64,000 bases of DNA from Brevibacterium sp. CCUG 69071 (GTDB lineage: Bacteria; Actinomycetota; Actinomycetes; Actinomycetales; Brevibacteriaceae): the NCBI RefSeq assembly GCF_021023135.1, contig NZ_PGFV01000002.1:310001-374000 (forward strand), given 5' to 3'. Below are positions 35,901 through 43,401 of the stretch, piece by piece. Within the stretch, counting starts at the first letter, position 1. Each line of letters begins with the position of its first letter. The translations under genes and the position numbers were made by a program. The notes under the pieces are model-generated. The model made no database searches, was not told the DNA's origin, and saw only the letters and a list, made by a program, of their open reading frames with translations.

Positions 35901-36643
35901 TCGCCGACAAGACCCTCGTCACCGATGACTTCTTCGAGCGTCGCCCCGGTACCGTCGACCAGATCATCGAGCAGGTCGGAGATGTCGCCGACGGCCGGGC
36001 TCGAAACGGTGAGGATTCCGTCTGCGACAACGTACTGCGAATCATAGGTGGTGCCGTCGCTGTCAGCAGTCGAGGCAATCGCTCCGAGCTCGAGGCTGAG
36101 CTCATCGACGATCTCGTCGGTGACTCCGTCGAGGCCCAACTGACCGAGCACCGAGGTGAGATCGACCTTCGCATTGCCGAAATCACCGTTGTTGATGTCA
36201 TCGATATTCAGAGCGCCATCCGAACCGACTGCTCCAGCACTGGCCTTGGCGCTGTCAGCAGACGGCGCGTTGCCGTAGGCGTTGAGCGCTCCTACATTGC
36301 CGAGCTCGAGCAGACCGTCGCCCCCCTCGTCGCTGATGAGCGGGAGTGAGAGGCCGGGAACTTCGATTCCCAGTGACCGAAGCACTTCGAGGTTCAGCGG
36401 GGTTGTGTCGGCTGTCGCATTGGACGGTGAGCTGCTGTAGGCCGACAGCGCGTCGACAGCGTCAGCGCTGAGCAGGTCGGCGGCGATCAACTGTCCGAGA
36501 GCTTCCGAGTCCTCTTCAGGATTGACTTCATCGGCGGTACTCGGTGATGTTGTCAGCAGGGTCAGCCCCACTGCCGTAGCTGCGGCGACCGTGCCAACCG
36601 CGATTCTCCGGCCGGTACCGGGCCGGCCCTTTAACTTCTTCAT
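32954..36643 (-). CDS. LPXTG-anchored surface protein with choice-of-anchor-G-like head and repetitive Ala/Ser/Asp/Asn stalk
   Basis: The 1229-residue precursor has a signal peptide (basic MKKLKGRPGTGRR then a hydrophobic core, likely cut after ...STA). Residues about 40-540 resemble the choice-of-anchor G family, with a DLLSADAVDALSAYSS-type N-terminal motif and long stretches of V/L/I-D beta repeats. Residues about 575-1145 are a low-complexity stalk of four repeats, almost free of aromatic and Cys residues. The C-terminus is a sortase signal: LPRTG, a hydrophobic helix and the basic tail RRYRAGKH. I prefer ATG 36643, which gives a typical signal peptide; ATG 36655 is in frame 12 nt upstream. 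It should be covalently wall-linked. No sortase gene is in the window. Confidence 0.85.
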   Translation of the reverse strand: MKKLKGRPGTGRRIAVGTVAAATAVGLTLLTTSPSTADEVNPEEDSEALGQLIAADLLSADAVDALSAYSSSPSNATADTTPLNLEVLRSLGIEVPGLSLPLISDEGGDGLLELGNVGALNAYGNAPSADSAKASAGAVGSDGALNIDDINNGDFGNAKVDLTSVLGQLGLDGVTDEIVDELSLELGAIASTADSDGTTYDSQYVVADGILTVSSPAVGDISDLLDDLVDGTGATLEEVIGDEGLVGELAKIGVDIDVLAASVEIGGPNTTVSVEVRDALNSVVENIVNEQLEDKSGIVSIDLAEGDIKIDLAKIVEGGNGEDLNGLDPNTEVLTSATISKITTAVSDALGELTGKVTETLTDALNEVHLVIDLPARISALGIPAVNGSVTVDATLGQLAGTDDSDPTITTDLSLLGVPVGAVLNAITQPVISAVLDITKPIVGGILTATVDELSGSVTGIIDPVLESLDPVFNALNQVVDLTINEQSPNPTPVEGRASTQSALDESLVDGNNGSGFTVNAVSLELLPEANAVDINLASSSVRATAEEEPGDEDANANAAAAAAASADADGDNNPAAQAASEAAANDDATSTASAAADENAEAAAEAAATEDASSEASTDATTDENASSTAASQAAANADNTDDTNAEASSAADANPAAAASVASNADSSATASENAAADADAAADPDAAADPDAAAADDADANVNAAASASASANADDDGNPAAQAAAQAAADEDANNTASAAADENAEAAAESAANEEASSETSADATDETNASAQQAANAAANADNTNSTNADATAAADADPAAAASSAATADSSSEASASAAADADDSTVADASNETTADANASASASASANADNNDNAVAQAAAQAAADEDANTTASAAADENAEAAAESAANEEASSEASTDATDETNASAQAAATATADNNDQDSANADTSAAADADPAAATSAAANADSSSEASAAAAADADGTDDSAANENANAAASASASATADADDDGNPAAQAAAQAAADEDANNTASAAADENAEAAAESAANEEASSETSADATDETNASAQQAANAAANADNTDAANAQASAAANADAGAAASAASTADSSSEASATAAADGAEADAAVEGGQANASADGDEANASSSDDADQASADSDQAASANAGSSSDSGSTANAGSSANASAGSDASAGSSTNASGSSNGGDLPRTGADGVPAMAGFAALLIVGGAAAVWATRRYRAGKH
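33230..34924 (-). repeat. Four tandem coding repeats of about 138-148 codons in the LPXTG protein stalk
   Basis: On the minus strand the repeats start near 34924, 34480, 34060 and 33646, each beginning with an N-(P/A)-(A/V)-A-Q motif. Periods are 444, 420 and 414 bp. Copies at 33456-33649 and 34290-34483 are identical over 194 bp, which points to recent recombination or gene conversion. The last copy fades out toward about 33230. Confidence 0.8.
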
Positions 36644-36655
36644 GGTCCCCCACAT

Positions 36656-37379
36656 CGATTGATTCTTGCGTGTTCGCAGACCGCAGCCTGAGTGGAGACG
36701 GGCAGTCTCCTGACAGAACAGTCACAACACTACGGAGTCATGAAAAAGTAACGTATGAATAACTCACAAAGTTATACTCTCGTTATAGTTACGCAATGGT
36801 AGGTTGGGTCTGCACGACAACGTGGAGTACGTGCGAGGAGGTTGGAGGTAACCGTGGTGGCCGCTTGATGCCCTGGTGAGAGTTCCCCCAGGCGCGCGGT
36901 ACACGTTGCCGAGCAAGAAGAACCCGCAGGTGAGTGGCCTCAAACCGGGGGTCTGAGGCTCGGCCGAACTGCTGCCCCGGTGAGGTACGTGCTTCTCGAC
37001 GCTGGCCGATTCTCCGTGCCCTGCGATCCTTAGAAGGAAACGAAATGATCCTGAAACGATTACAACTGCTGGCGTCATATGAAGAAATGCCGACAAAAGC
37101 GATGAGAAATCGAGGGTTTCGGCGCGTGCAGAAGCGTCGAAACCGTGTGTCTGGCCACCTGCTCCACCCGTGCATCTACGCCCGGACGATGGAAGGACCG
37201 GCGTTCTCGTTGATACCTTCGCCGGCCCGACGACGCTGAGCTCAACAGCTCTGCGCTCCGGGGCGCGGCCTTGGTTCGGTGTACAGCGAGTCGTATAAGC
37301 GCAGCCCCACCACCTATTGTTGAGGTGGACGCTGCCCATAATGGCGGGATATCCATGATGGAGAAGGAGAGATCTGCGC
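36656..37379. other. Intergenic region (~720 bp) upstream of the LPXTG gene and galE
   Basis: No gene is supported here on either strand. The first part (36720-36800) is unusually AT-rich for this genome and probably holds the LPXTG gene promoter; a GGAGAC/GTCTCC hairpin (36694-36699 / 36705-36710) would lie in its leader. Between about 36890 and 37010 there are several pairable blocks on one strand (GCCTCA 36937-36942 / TGAGGC 36954-36959; TCGGCC 36960-36965 / GGCCGA 37004-37009), hinting at a structured RNA. It matched no riboswitch or small RNA that I know. Confidence 0.5.
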
Positions 37380-38363
37380 ATGTCAGTACTGGTGACAGGG
37401 GGAGCGGGCTACATCGGCTCACACGTGGTGCGGCTGCTGTCCGAACGCGGCGACGAGGTGCTCGTCGTCGACGACTTCTCCACCGGGATCGCGTCCCGGG
37501 TCGAAGGCCTGCCGGTCCTCAACCTCGACCTCGCCGCCGCCGACGCTGAAGACCGCCTCGTCGCCGCGATCGAGGAGCACTCGGTCGACTCGATCATCCA
37601 CTTCGCCGCGAAGAAGCAGGTCGGCGAGTCCGTCGAGGAACCGGTCATGTACTACCGCCAGAACATCGGCGGATTGACGAACATCCTCGCCGCCGTCGAG
37701 CGCACCGGCATCGCCTCCCTTGTCTTCTCCTCCTCGGCCGCGACCTACGGCATGCCCGACGTCGACATGGTTCCCGAAGACCTCGACTGCCGCCCGATCA
37801 ACCCCTACGGCCAGACAAAACTCATCGGCGAATGGATGATCGACAATGCGATCACCTCGGCGAAGATGCGGGGGGCCACCTTCAACGCCGTGAAGCTGCG
37901 GTACTTCAACGTCGCCGGAGCCGGCTGGCCCGAACTCGCCGACACCGCGGTCATGAACCTCATCCCGATCGTCCTCGGCCGCCTCGCGGCCGGCGAAGCC
38001 CCCATCGTCTTCGGCGACGACTACGACACTCCCGACGGCACCTGCATCCGCGACTACGTCCACGTCAAAGACCTTGCCGAAGCGCACATCTCTGCCCTCG
38101 ACTACATGAAGGCCGGCGGCACCACGGAGACCGTGTTCAACGTGGGCACCGGCACCGGAGCATCCGTGAAGGAAGTCATCGACGCCATCGCCGAGGCGAC
38201 CGGTCGTGACATCGTCCCCGAAATTGGCGAGCGTCGTGCCGGTGACCCCCCGGCCCTGGTCGCCGACGTCTCCCGTATCGGTGCACTGCTGAGCTGGAAG
38301 GCCGAATACGACCTCGATGAGATCGTCCGCAGCGCGGTCGAAGCCGCAGGGATGGGGCGCTGA
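37380..38363 (+). CDS. galE: UDP-glucose 4-epimerase
   Basis: The 327-residue protein is an extended short-chain dehydrogenase: NAD-binding GGAGYIGSH at residues 7-15, a catalytic Ser in SSSAATYG and the Tyr-x3-Lys pair in NPYGQTK. It interconverts UDP-glucose and UDP-galactose in the cytoplasm and so supplies UDP-galactose for surface glycans made elsewhere in the window. An AGAAGGAGAG site precedes the ATG. The stop is the first base of a triple 20-bp repeat that runs into the next gene. Confidence 0.93.
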   Translation: MSVLVTGGAGYIGSHVVRLLSERGDEVLVVDDFSTGIASRVEGLPVLNLDLAAADAEDRLVAAIEEHSVDSIIHFAAKKQVGESVEEPVMYYRQNIGGLTNILAAVERTGIASLVFSSSAATYGMPDVDMVPEDLDCRPINPYGQTKLIGEWMIDNAITSAKMRGATFNAVKLRYFNVAGAGWPELADTAVMNLIPIVLGRLAAGEAPIVFGDDYDTPDGTCIRDYVHVKDLAEAHISALDYMKAGGTTETVFNVGTGTGASVKEVIDAIAEATGRDIVPEIGERRAGDPPALVADVSRIGALLSWKAEYDLDEIVRSAVEAAGMGR

Positions 38364-38420
38364 CCGTTCTTCCGGGCTCTTAACCGTTCTTCCGGACAGC
38401 TAGCCGTTCTTTCGGGCCGC
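38361..38420. repeat. Three tandem 20-bp repeats covering the ends of galE and the methyltransferase gene
   Basis: Units at 38361-38380, 38381-38400 and 38401-38420 share CCGTTCTTCCGG with few changes. Each begins with a stop triplet on the plus strand (TGA, TAA, TAG). The first unit holds the galE stop. The third encodes the last residues (ARKNG) and the stop of the convergent methyltransferase. The units look like duplications of a gene end. Confidence 0.8.
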
Positions 38421-39152
38421 GATGAGGTGCCGTGTGGAGTGGGCGATGAAGGGTTCGCCCCTGCGTAGGCTTTCGTCGAGCCTCCGTAGCTGCGGGAGGT
38501 AGGCATCGACGGTGAACCCGGGTACCCACCACGGGCACTTGCGGAGGATCCAGACGATGGCGCCGATGTCGCGGAACTCCATGCGGCAGCGTGCGGTACG
38601 CAGCGTTTCGACCCTCAGCCCGGCCGCCTCGGCGTCCTGGGCCTCCGTATCCGGATGACGCGCCTGACGGTTCTCCGGCAACGGACCGAGGAAGACCTCG
38701 ATGAGTTCGAAGGCCGAGGCAGGACCGACATGCTGAGCGAGGTAGATGCCGCCGGGAACAAGGACGCGGGAGACCTCAGACCATCTGGGGCGAACCGGAT
38801 GACGGGCGCTGACGAGTTCGAAGCTGCCGTTGGCGAAGGGCAGATGATCCGCGGTCGCCTCGGCCACGTCGACGCCACGCGGACCTAATCGCTGACGGGC
38901 GCGGAGGAGATTGGGCGGGTGGGATTCGGTCGCGGCCATCCGCGGCGGCAGGACAGGCGCCTCGTCGATGACCTCACCGCCGCCGGTGTCGATGTCGAGC
39001 GCCGCCTGGACGGTCGACAGGCGTTGGGCCAGCAGCTGCGCGAATCCCCACGGCGGACGTTCCTCACTGGCCCGTCCCTCGAGCCAGTCGAAGCCCCATC
39101 CCATGATATCGGCGGCCTGGGCTTCGGCGACGAGGTCCTCGAACGAGCGCAT
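38400..39152 (-). CDS. Class I SAM-dependent methyltransferase
   Basis: The 250-residue protein has a class I methyltransferase core: motif I as LDIDTGGGEV (about residues 52-61), an acidic loop with a DVAEATADHLPF post-II segment (about 94-105) and a motif-III-like LVPGGIYLAQHVG. It methylates a small molecule or unidentified acceptor. Its 3' end overlaps the tandem 20-bp repeat. It is convergent with galE. No operon partner is obvious and the acceptor is unknown. Confidence 0.82.
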   Translation of the reverse strand: MRSFEDLVAEAQAADIMGWGFDWLEGRASEERPPWGFAQLLAQRLSTVQAALDIDTGGGEVIDEAPVLPPRMAATESHPPNLLRARQRLGPRGVDVAEATADHLPFANGSFELVSARHPVRPRWSEVSRVLVPGGIYLAQHVGPASAFELIEVFLGPLPENRQARHPDTEAQDAEAAGLRVETLRTARCRMEFRDIGAIVWILRKCPWWVPGFTVDAYLPQLRRLDESLRRGEPFIAHSTRHLIAARKNG

Positions 39153-39208
39153 GAACCCATCGTCTCATTGTTCGTCTCACTATTCGTGTCACTGTTTGCC
39201 GTCCGGGA

Positions 39209-40402
39209 TCACCGCGTCGTCGTCCGGGCCACCGAACTGTCGTTGGGAAACACCACGTCGGCGGGGGCCTCCGCGGTGCCGTCGGGGGCCTGCGCTTCGT
39301 CGGAGGCCACCGGATTGTCGTCGACGGACCGAGACGAGAACCAGGAGCGGATGTCGGCCGCGAACTCCTCCGGGCTCTCGAGCGGGACGAGGTGCCCGGC
39401 GCCGGGGAACCGGGTGATGCCCGGGTATCCCGGAAGTCTCTTGGCGAGGCGTTCGGCCTGCTCGACGGGAATCCATGGATCGTCCTCGCCCCAGCCGATG
39501 TGGACGGGGCACCGCACCTCGCCGAGGCTGTCCGCAATGCCCTGCGTATGCCGAGGTGAGAGGCTCGCCACCTGGCGATAGAAGGCGCTCTGCCCCGCGG
39601 GCGAGCACCAGGGGTCTGCAAGATCGTCGAGGTGGGACAACTCGAGTCGGGAATCCTCGAGCCGGGGCACCTCGAGCCGGAAAATCTCGGGTCGAGGGCC
39701 GTTGGGCGCGGAGCTCGCGGCGCCGGCGATGTACTCGCGCACCAGTGCGCGATGAAGGGGTGCCGGGAGTGCGGCGAAGACGGGTTCGTTCTCGGCGACG
39801 AGGCGGAAGAACGGCGAACCCCACGGGTCGAGGGTGACGATGTCGAGCAGGTACAACGAGGCGAACTCGCGGCCGTCGAACAGGTGCGCACCCAGCGCGA
39901 CGGCCCCGCCGATGTCGTGGGCGATGACATGAGGTGACTCGAGCTTCCAGACCTCGAGCAGCTCGGCCAACCGGCGACCTTGGGTCACGAGGTCGACGGC
40001 AGGGGGCTCGGGTAGGGCGGGGATCGCCTCGGCGGGAGCAGCCTCAGCGGGAGCAGACTCGGCGGGCGGGTGATCGGTGAAGCCGCCGCCGGGGATGGAC
40101 TCACCATAGCCGGGCATGTCCCAGAGGTGGACGCGATAACTCTGCCCCAGCTCGTGGGCGAGCGGGCGCCACATTCGCGATGACCACGGGGTCCCGTGGC
40201 AGATGACGATGTCGCCGAGGCGGTCGTCGCTCTCCGGTGGCCCGATGACTTCGGTGGCCACTTTAGTGCCGTCGCGGAGTCGGATGCGGGTGCGCGGGGA
40301 AGTGGGCTCGGCATCCGTGAGGCGATCACCGGTGCGGCGGCAGGCGGTGGAGCGACGGTCGGCTGTGGGGTGGTCGACCGTAGGGCGGGTCTGCGGGTTC
40401 AT
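39209..40402 (-). CDS. Alpha/beta hydrolase with Asp-type nucleophile elbow (haloalkane dehalogenase/epoxide hydrolase-like)
   Basis: The 397-residue protein shows an oxyanion-loop motif HGTPWSSRMW, the nucleophile elbow AHDIGG (Asp rather than Ser) and a C-terminal GAGHLVPLESPE with the catalytic His. Asp at the elbow is typical of haloalkane dehalogenases and epoxide hydrolases. About 40 N-terminal and 45 C-terminal residues are low-complexity additions. The ATG is placed where the predicted MerR-controlled promoter would start its RNA, so the mRNA may be leaderless. It is divergent from a MerR gene that probably controls it. The natural substrate is unknown. Confidence 0.8.
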   Translation of the reverse strand: MNPQTRPTVDHPTADRRSTACRRTGDRLTDAEPTSPRTRIRLRDGTKVATEVIGPPESDDRLGDIVICHGTPWSSRMWRPLAHELGQSYRVHLWDMPGYGESIPGGGFTDHPPAESAPAEAAPAEAIPALPEPPAVDLVTQGRRLAELLEVWKLESPHVIAHDIGGAVALGAHLFDGREFASLYLLDIVTLDPWGSPFFRLVAENEPVFAALPAPLHRALVREYIAGAASSAPNGPRPEIFRLEVPRLEDSRLELSHLDDLADPWCSPAGQSAFYRQVASLSPRHTQGIADSLGEVRCPVHIGWGEDDPWIPVEQAERLAKRLPGYPGITRFPGAGHLVPLESPEEFAADIRSWFSSRSVDDNPVASDEAQAPDGTAEAPADVVFPNDSSVARTTTR

Positions 40403-40408
40403 GGTTCG

Positions 40409-40439
40409 ACGGTAGAACTTCAGGTCGACATGAAGTCAA
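40409..40439 (-). promoter_or_regulatory. MerR-type promoter/operator
   Basis: On the minus strand TTGACT (40439-40434) and TACCGT (40414-40409) are 19 bp apart, the long spacing typical of MerR-activated promoters. The spacer is occupied by a palindrome, ACTTCA-N8-TGAAGT (40417-40436). The predicted RNA start falls close to the ATG of the hydrolase gene (40402). Confidence 0.65.
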
Positions 40440-40456
40440 GGTGGCATCATGGTGTG

Positions 40457-40819
40457 ATGAAGATCGGAGATGCGGCGGCAGAACTCGGGTTGGCCGCGCA
40501 CGTGCTGCGCCACTGGGAGGACGAAGGCGTCGTCGTGCCCGGGCGGACCGCGAGCGGGCATCGCGACTACTCAGCTGAGCACCTGAGTCGGTGCCGGATC
40601 GTGCTCTCGTGTCAAAGCGTGGGGATGAGCCTGGCCGAGATCCGGGCAGTTCTCCACCGGGGTGAGTCCGGCCGCGGACCGCTCATCGACGCTCGCATCG
40701 AGGGCATCCGGCGCCAACGGGCGGCGCTCGACTCGGCCGAGAGATTCCTTCTCCACGTCCGCGGGTGTCGACACGATCTCATCACCCGTTGCCCGGAGTG
40801 TTCGATCCACGCTGAGTGA
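40457..40819 (+). CDS. MerR-family transcriptional regulator
   Basis: The 120-residue protein has the winged-helix MerR N-terminal domain (KIGDAAAELGLAAHVLRHWE, then the RDYSAEHL wing and SLAEIRAVL helix) and a coiled-coil dimer helix. The C-terminus carries C104-x7-C112-x2-C115, a cluster that could bind a metal or respond to oxidants. The ATG at 40457 opens the conserved domain; the frame extends upstream through the operator and is not used. It is divergent from the hydrolase gene and the shared operator suggests it regulates that gene and perhaps itself. Confidence 0.88.
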   Translation: MKIGDAAAELGLAAHVLRHWEDEGVVVPGRTASGHRDYSAEHLSRCRIVLSCQSVGMSLAEIRAVLHRGESGRGPLIDARIEGIRRQRAALDSAERFLLHVRGCRHDLITRCPECSIHAE

Positions 40820-40904
40820 GCGGCGGCAGATGACGGAGAACCACCTCGGCGGGTGTTGCGGTGAGCGGAACGCAGCTCGCAATGCGCAAATTCACGTTGT
40901 GTTG

Positions 40905-40924
40905 ATGGTCACAAAACGGACCAT
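40905..40924. promoter_or_regulatory. Palindrome upstream of formate-tetrahydrofolate ligase
   Basis: ATGGTC (40905-40910) and GACCAT (40919-40924) are perfect inverted arms around an 8-bp centre, 18 bp before the fhs start codon. A second pair, CATAAG (40922-40927) / CTTATG (40940-40945), overlaps it and includes the ATG. Either could be an operator or a translational control hairpin. The regulator is unknown. Confidence 0.35.
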
Positions 40925-40942
40925 AAGCGGCATGATGGCCTT

Positions 40943-42748
40943 ATGACCACAGATTTGGATATTGCGCTCAACGCCGAGCTCGATCCCATCGTCGACGTTG
41001 CCGGTGGACTGGGTTTGGACGCGAAGGACATCATTCCCTACGGCTGGACCAAGGCCAAGGTCCCCATCGACGTGCTCGACACCGCACGGGCCTCGAGCAC
41101 CGACGGCAAGCTCATCCTCGTCACCGCGATGAGCCCGACGCCCGCGGGTGAAGGCAAGACCACCACGAGCATCGGACTGGCCGACGGACTCAACGAACTC
41201 GCGCGCTCGAAACCCGAGGTCGGCAAGGCCGTGCTGGCCCTGCGCGAACCGAGCATGGGGCCGGTGTTCGGAATGAAGGGTGGGGCGGCCGGCGGCGGGT
41301 ACGCGCAGGTCGTGCCGATGGAGGACATCAACCTCCACTTCACCGGTGACTTCGCGGCCATCGCGTCGGCGAACAACCTCGCCGCGACCATGCTCGACAA
41401 CCACATCCACTTCGGCAACGACCTCGACATCGATCCGCGCCGGATCCACATCCGCCGCGTCGTCGACCTCAACGATCGCGCCCTGCGCGGGGTCGTCATC
41501 GGCCTCGGCGGGATCAACGGGGGAGTGCCCCGCGAAGACGCCTTCGACATCGTCGTCGCCAGCGAGGTCATGGCCGTGTTCTGTCTCTCGACCTCACTGG
41601 CCGACCTCAAGGAACGCCTGGGCCGGATCGTTCTCGCCCACAGCCGTGCTCGTCAACCCATCACGGTGAGCGACATCGGGGCCGCCGGGGCGATGACCGC
41701 GTTGCTGCGCAATGCCTTGGCCCCCAACCTCGTCCAGAGTCTCGAGCACACTCCGGCATTCATCCACGGCGGGCCCTTTGCGAACATCGCCCACGGCTGC
41801 AACAGTCTGCTCGCGACGAAGGCGGCGCTGTCCCTCGGCGACTGGACCGTCACCGAGGCGGGCTTCGGCGCGGATCTCGGCGCCGAGAAATTCCTCGACA
41901 TCAAGTGCCGGACCGCAGGGATCTGGCCCTCCGCGGTGGTCGTCGTCGCGACCCTGCGGGCTCTGAAGTACCACGGCGGCATCGAGGTCAAGGACGTGCA
42001 GACGCCCAACACCGAGGCGGTCCTCGCCGGCATGTCCAACCTCGAACACCATTGCGGCAACCTGCTGAATATCTACGGGCTGACCCCGGTGGTGTGCTTC
42101 AACAGGTTCCCCAGCGACACGGACGAGGAGATGGCCGCGGCGATCGAGCACCTGCGTGCCCAGGGGATCGCTGCGGTTGAGTCAACGCATTGGGCCGATG
42201 GCGGCAAGGGTGCGCTTCCCCTCGCCGAGGCGGTCGTCGAGGCCGCTGGAGGTGCCGGGGGTGCCGGGGGTGCTGGGGCAGACAGCGCGGGCTCCGCCGA
42301 GTCGCGGACGATCCATGCTGAGTCCGGCGGTGAAAAGCGACACGAATCGTCCGCAACTCGCCCATTGCCTGGCGAGCCCCGCTACTCTTACGAGCTCGAC
42401 CAGCCGCTCGAGGACAAGATCCGCACGGTCGCCCAGCGGATCTATGGGGCCGCCGATGTCGATCTGCCTGTCGCGGTCACCCGCAAGCTCAAGCAGTTCA
42501 CGGAGGAGGGCTATGGCGACGCCCCGATCTGCATCGCCAAGACCCAGTACTCCCTGAGCACGGATGCCACGCTGCGCGGGGCGCCGAAGGATCACATCAT
42601 CGAGGTCAAGGATGTCCGGCTCTCGGCGGGCGCCGGATTCGTCGTCGTCATCGCCGGCGACATCATGACGATGCCGGGCCTGCCGAAGGAGCCTTCGGCG
42701 CTGAAGATCGATGTCGACGAGAACGGTGACATCACCGGGCTGTTCTGA
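40943..42748 (+). CDS. fhs: Formate-tetrahydrofolate ligase
   Basis: The 601-residue enzyme makes 10-formyl-tetrahydrofolate from formate, ATP and tetrahydrofolate. The P-loop TPAGEGKTTT lies at residues 66-75, followed by the conserved LREPSMGPVFGMKGGAAGG pattern and the FTGDFAAI and GGPFANIAHG segments. The usual length is near 557; the extra ~45 residues are a Gly/Ala/Ser-rich insertion at about 432-474 that reads like a recently expanded loop. Single gene, downstream of the MerR gene by 123 bp. Confidence 0.95.
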   Translation: MTTDLDIALNAELDPIVDVAGGLGLDAKDIIPYGWTKAKVPIDVLDTARASSTDGKLILVTAMSPTPAGEGKTTTSIGLADGLNELARSKPEVGKAVLALREPSMGPVFGMKGGAAGGGYAQVVPMEDINLHFTGDFAAIASANNLAATMLDNHIHFGNDLDIDPRRIHIRRVVDLNDRALRGVVIGLGGINGGVPREDAFDIVVASEVMAVFCLSTSLADLKERLGRIVLAHSRARQPITVSDIGAAGAMTALLRNALAPNLVQSLEHTPAFIHGGPFANIAHGCNSLLATKAALSLGDWTVTEAGFGADLGAEKFLDIKCRTAGIWPSAVVVVATLRALKYHGGIEVKDVQTPNTEAVLAGMSNLEHHCGNLLNIYGLTPVVCFNRFPSDTDEEMAAAIEHLRAQGIAAVESTHWADGGKGALPLAEAVVEAAGGAGGAGGAGADSAGSAESRTIHAESGGEKRHESSATRPLPGEPRYSYELDQPLEDKIRTVAQRIYGAADVDLPVAVTRKLKQFTEEGYGDAPICIAKTQYSLSTDATLRGAPKDHIIEVKDVRLSAGAGFVVVIAGDIMTMPGLPKEPSALKIDVDENGDITGLF

Positions 42749-42809
42749 ACTTCGAACCGAACTGACGATACGCGATCACAGTCGCACAGCCTCGGTGCAG
42801 GAGACAGAC

Positions 42810-43373
42810 TCACCTCCGCGGCTTCTGCAGCCAGGGGCGCAGCAGCCGGGTGCTCACGGGCAGGAAGATGTAGGTCATCAGCGGTGTGAGGATGCAGATG
42901 TTCAGCAGCACCGCGAGCACTTTCGGCCAGCTTTCGAGGTGCGGCATGAGGAGGAACGTTGAGAGCAGGCTGAGCGGGAAGAACGGCAGGAAGATGCTCA
43001 CCGCCTGCTTCCACCTCGGCGGAACCACCGTTTCTGGGATCGTCAGCGTGTCCTCGCCCTGCGGTTCGAACCAGCCCTCGATGCCGGTGCGGTGTTCGAC
43101 GCGGGTGGTCTCGACGAGTTCCGAGGCACTGTCGATCCACCAGCGACGATCGTCCGATTCGTCCCATGCGCGTAGGGACTTCTCGTCGGCGAAGCGATAG
43201 AGCAGGTGCCACTCGTCGGAGTCCGGGGACGTTCTCACCCAACCTGAGCCGAGGTAGCCGTCGCGTTCGCGGGCCAGCGCCTGTCCTGCCTGCGCCCAGG
43301 CGTTGAAACGACGGTGCTGCCCGGGTTGGACGGTGCGGGTGATCGAGACGGTGACAGGAGAATGCTGTGGCAT
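42810..43373 (-). CDS. Antibiotic biosynthesis monooxygenase (ABM) domain protein with two C-terminal membrane helices
   Basis: The 187-residue protein has an N-terminal ABM-like alpha/beta barrel domain (about residues 6-100; VTVSITRTVQPGQ start, WHLLYRF strand) and two hydrophobic helices near 123-143 and 150-172. This two-part architecture is a known conserved family of unproven function. The ABM part may bind or oxidise a small aromatic or haem-like ligand at the membrane face. It ends a minus-strand run and converges with the fhs gene. Confidence 0.75.
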   Translation of the reverse strand: MPQHSPVTVSITRTVQPGQHRRFNAWAQAGQALARERDGYLGSGWVRTSPDSDEWHLLYRFADEKSLRAWDESDDRRWWIDSASELVETTRVEHRTGIEGWFEPQGEDTLTIPETVVPPRWKQAVSIFLPFFPLSLLSTFLLMPHLESWPKVLAVLLNICILTPLMTYIFLPVSTRLLRPWLQKPRR

Positions 43374-43401
43374 AGGCAGAAGCCTATGCCACGCTCACGA
43401 T

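Noticed and set aside
36764..37381. 205-codon minus-strand open frame upstream of the wall protein
   Set aside because: No domain, no ribosome site and odd composition; several overlapping frames are open in the same stretch.
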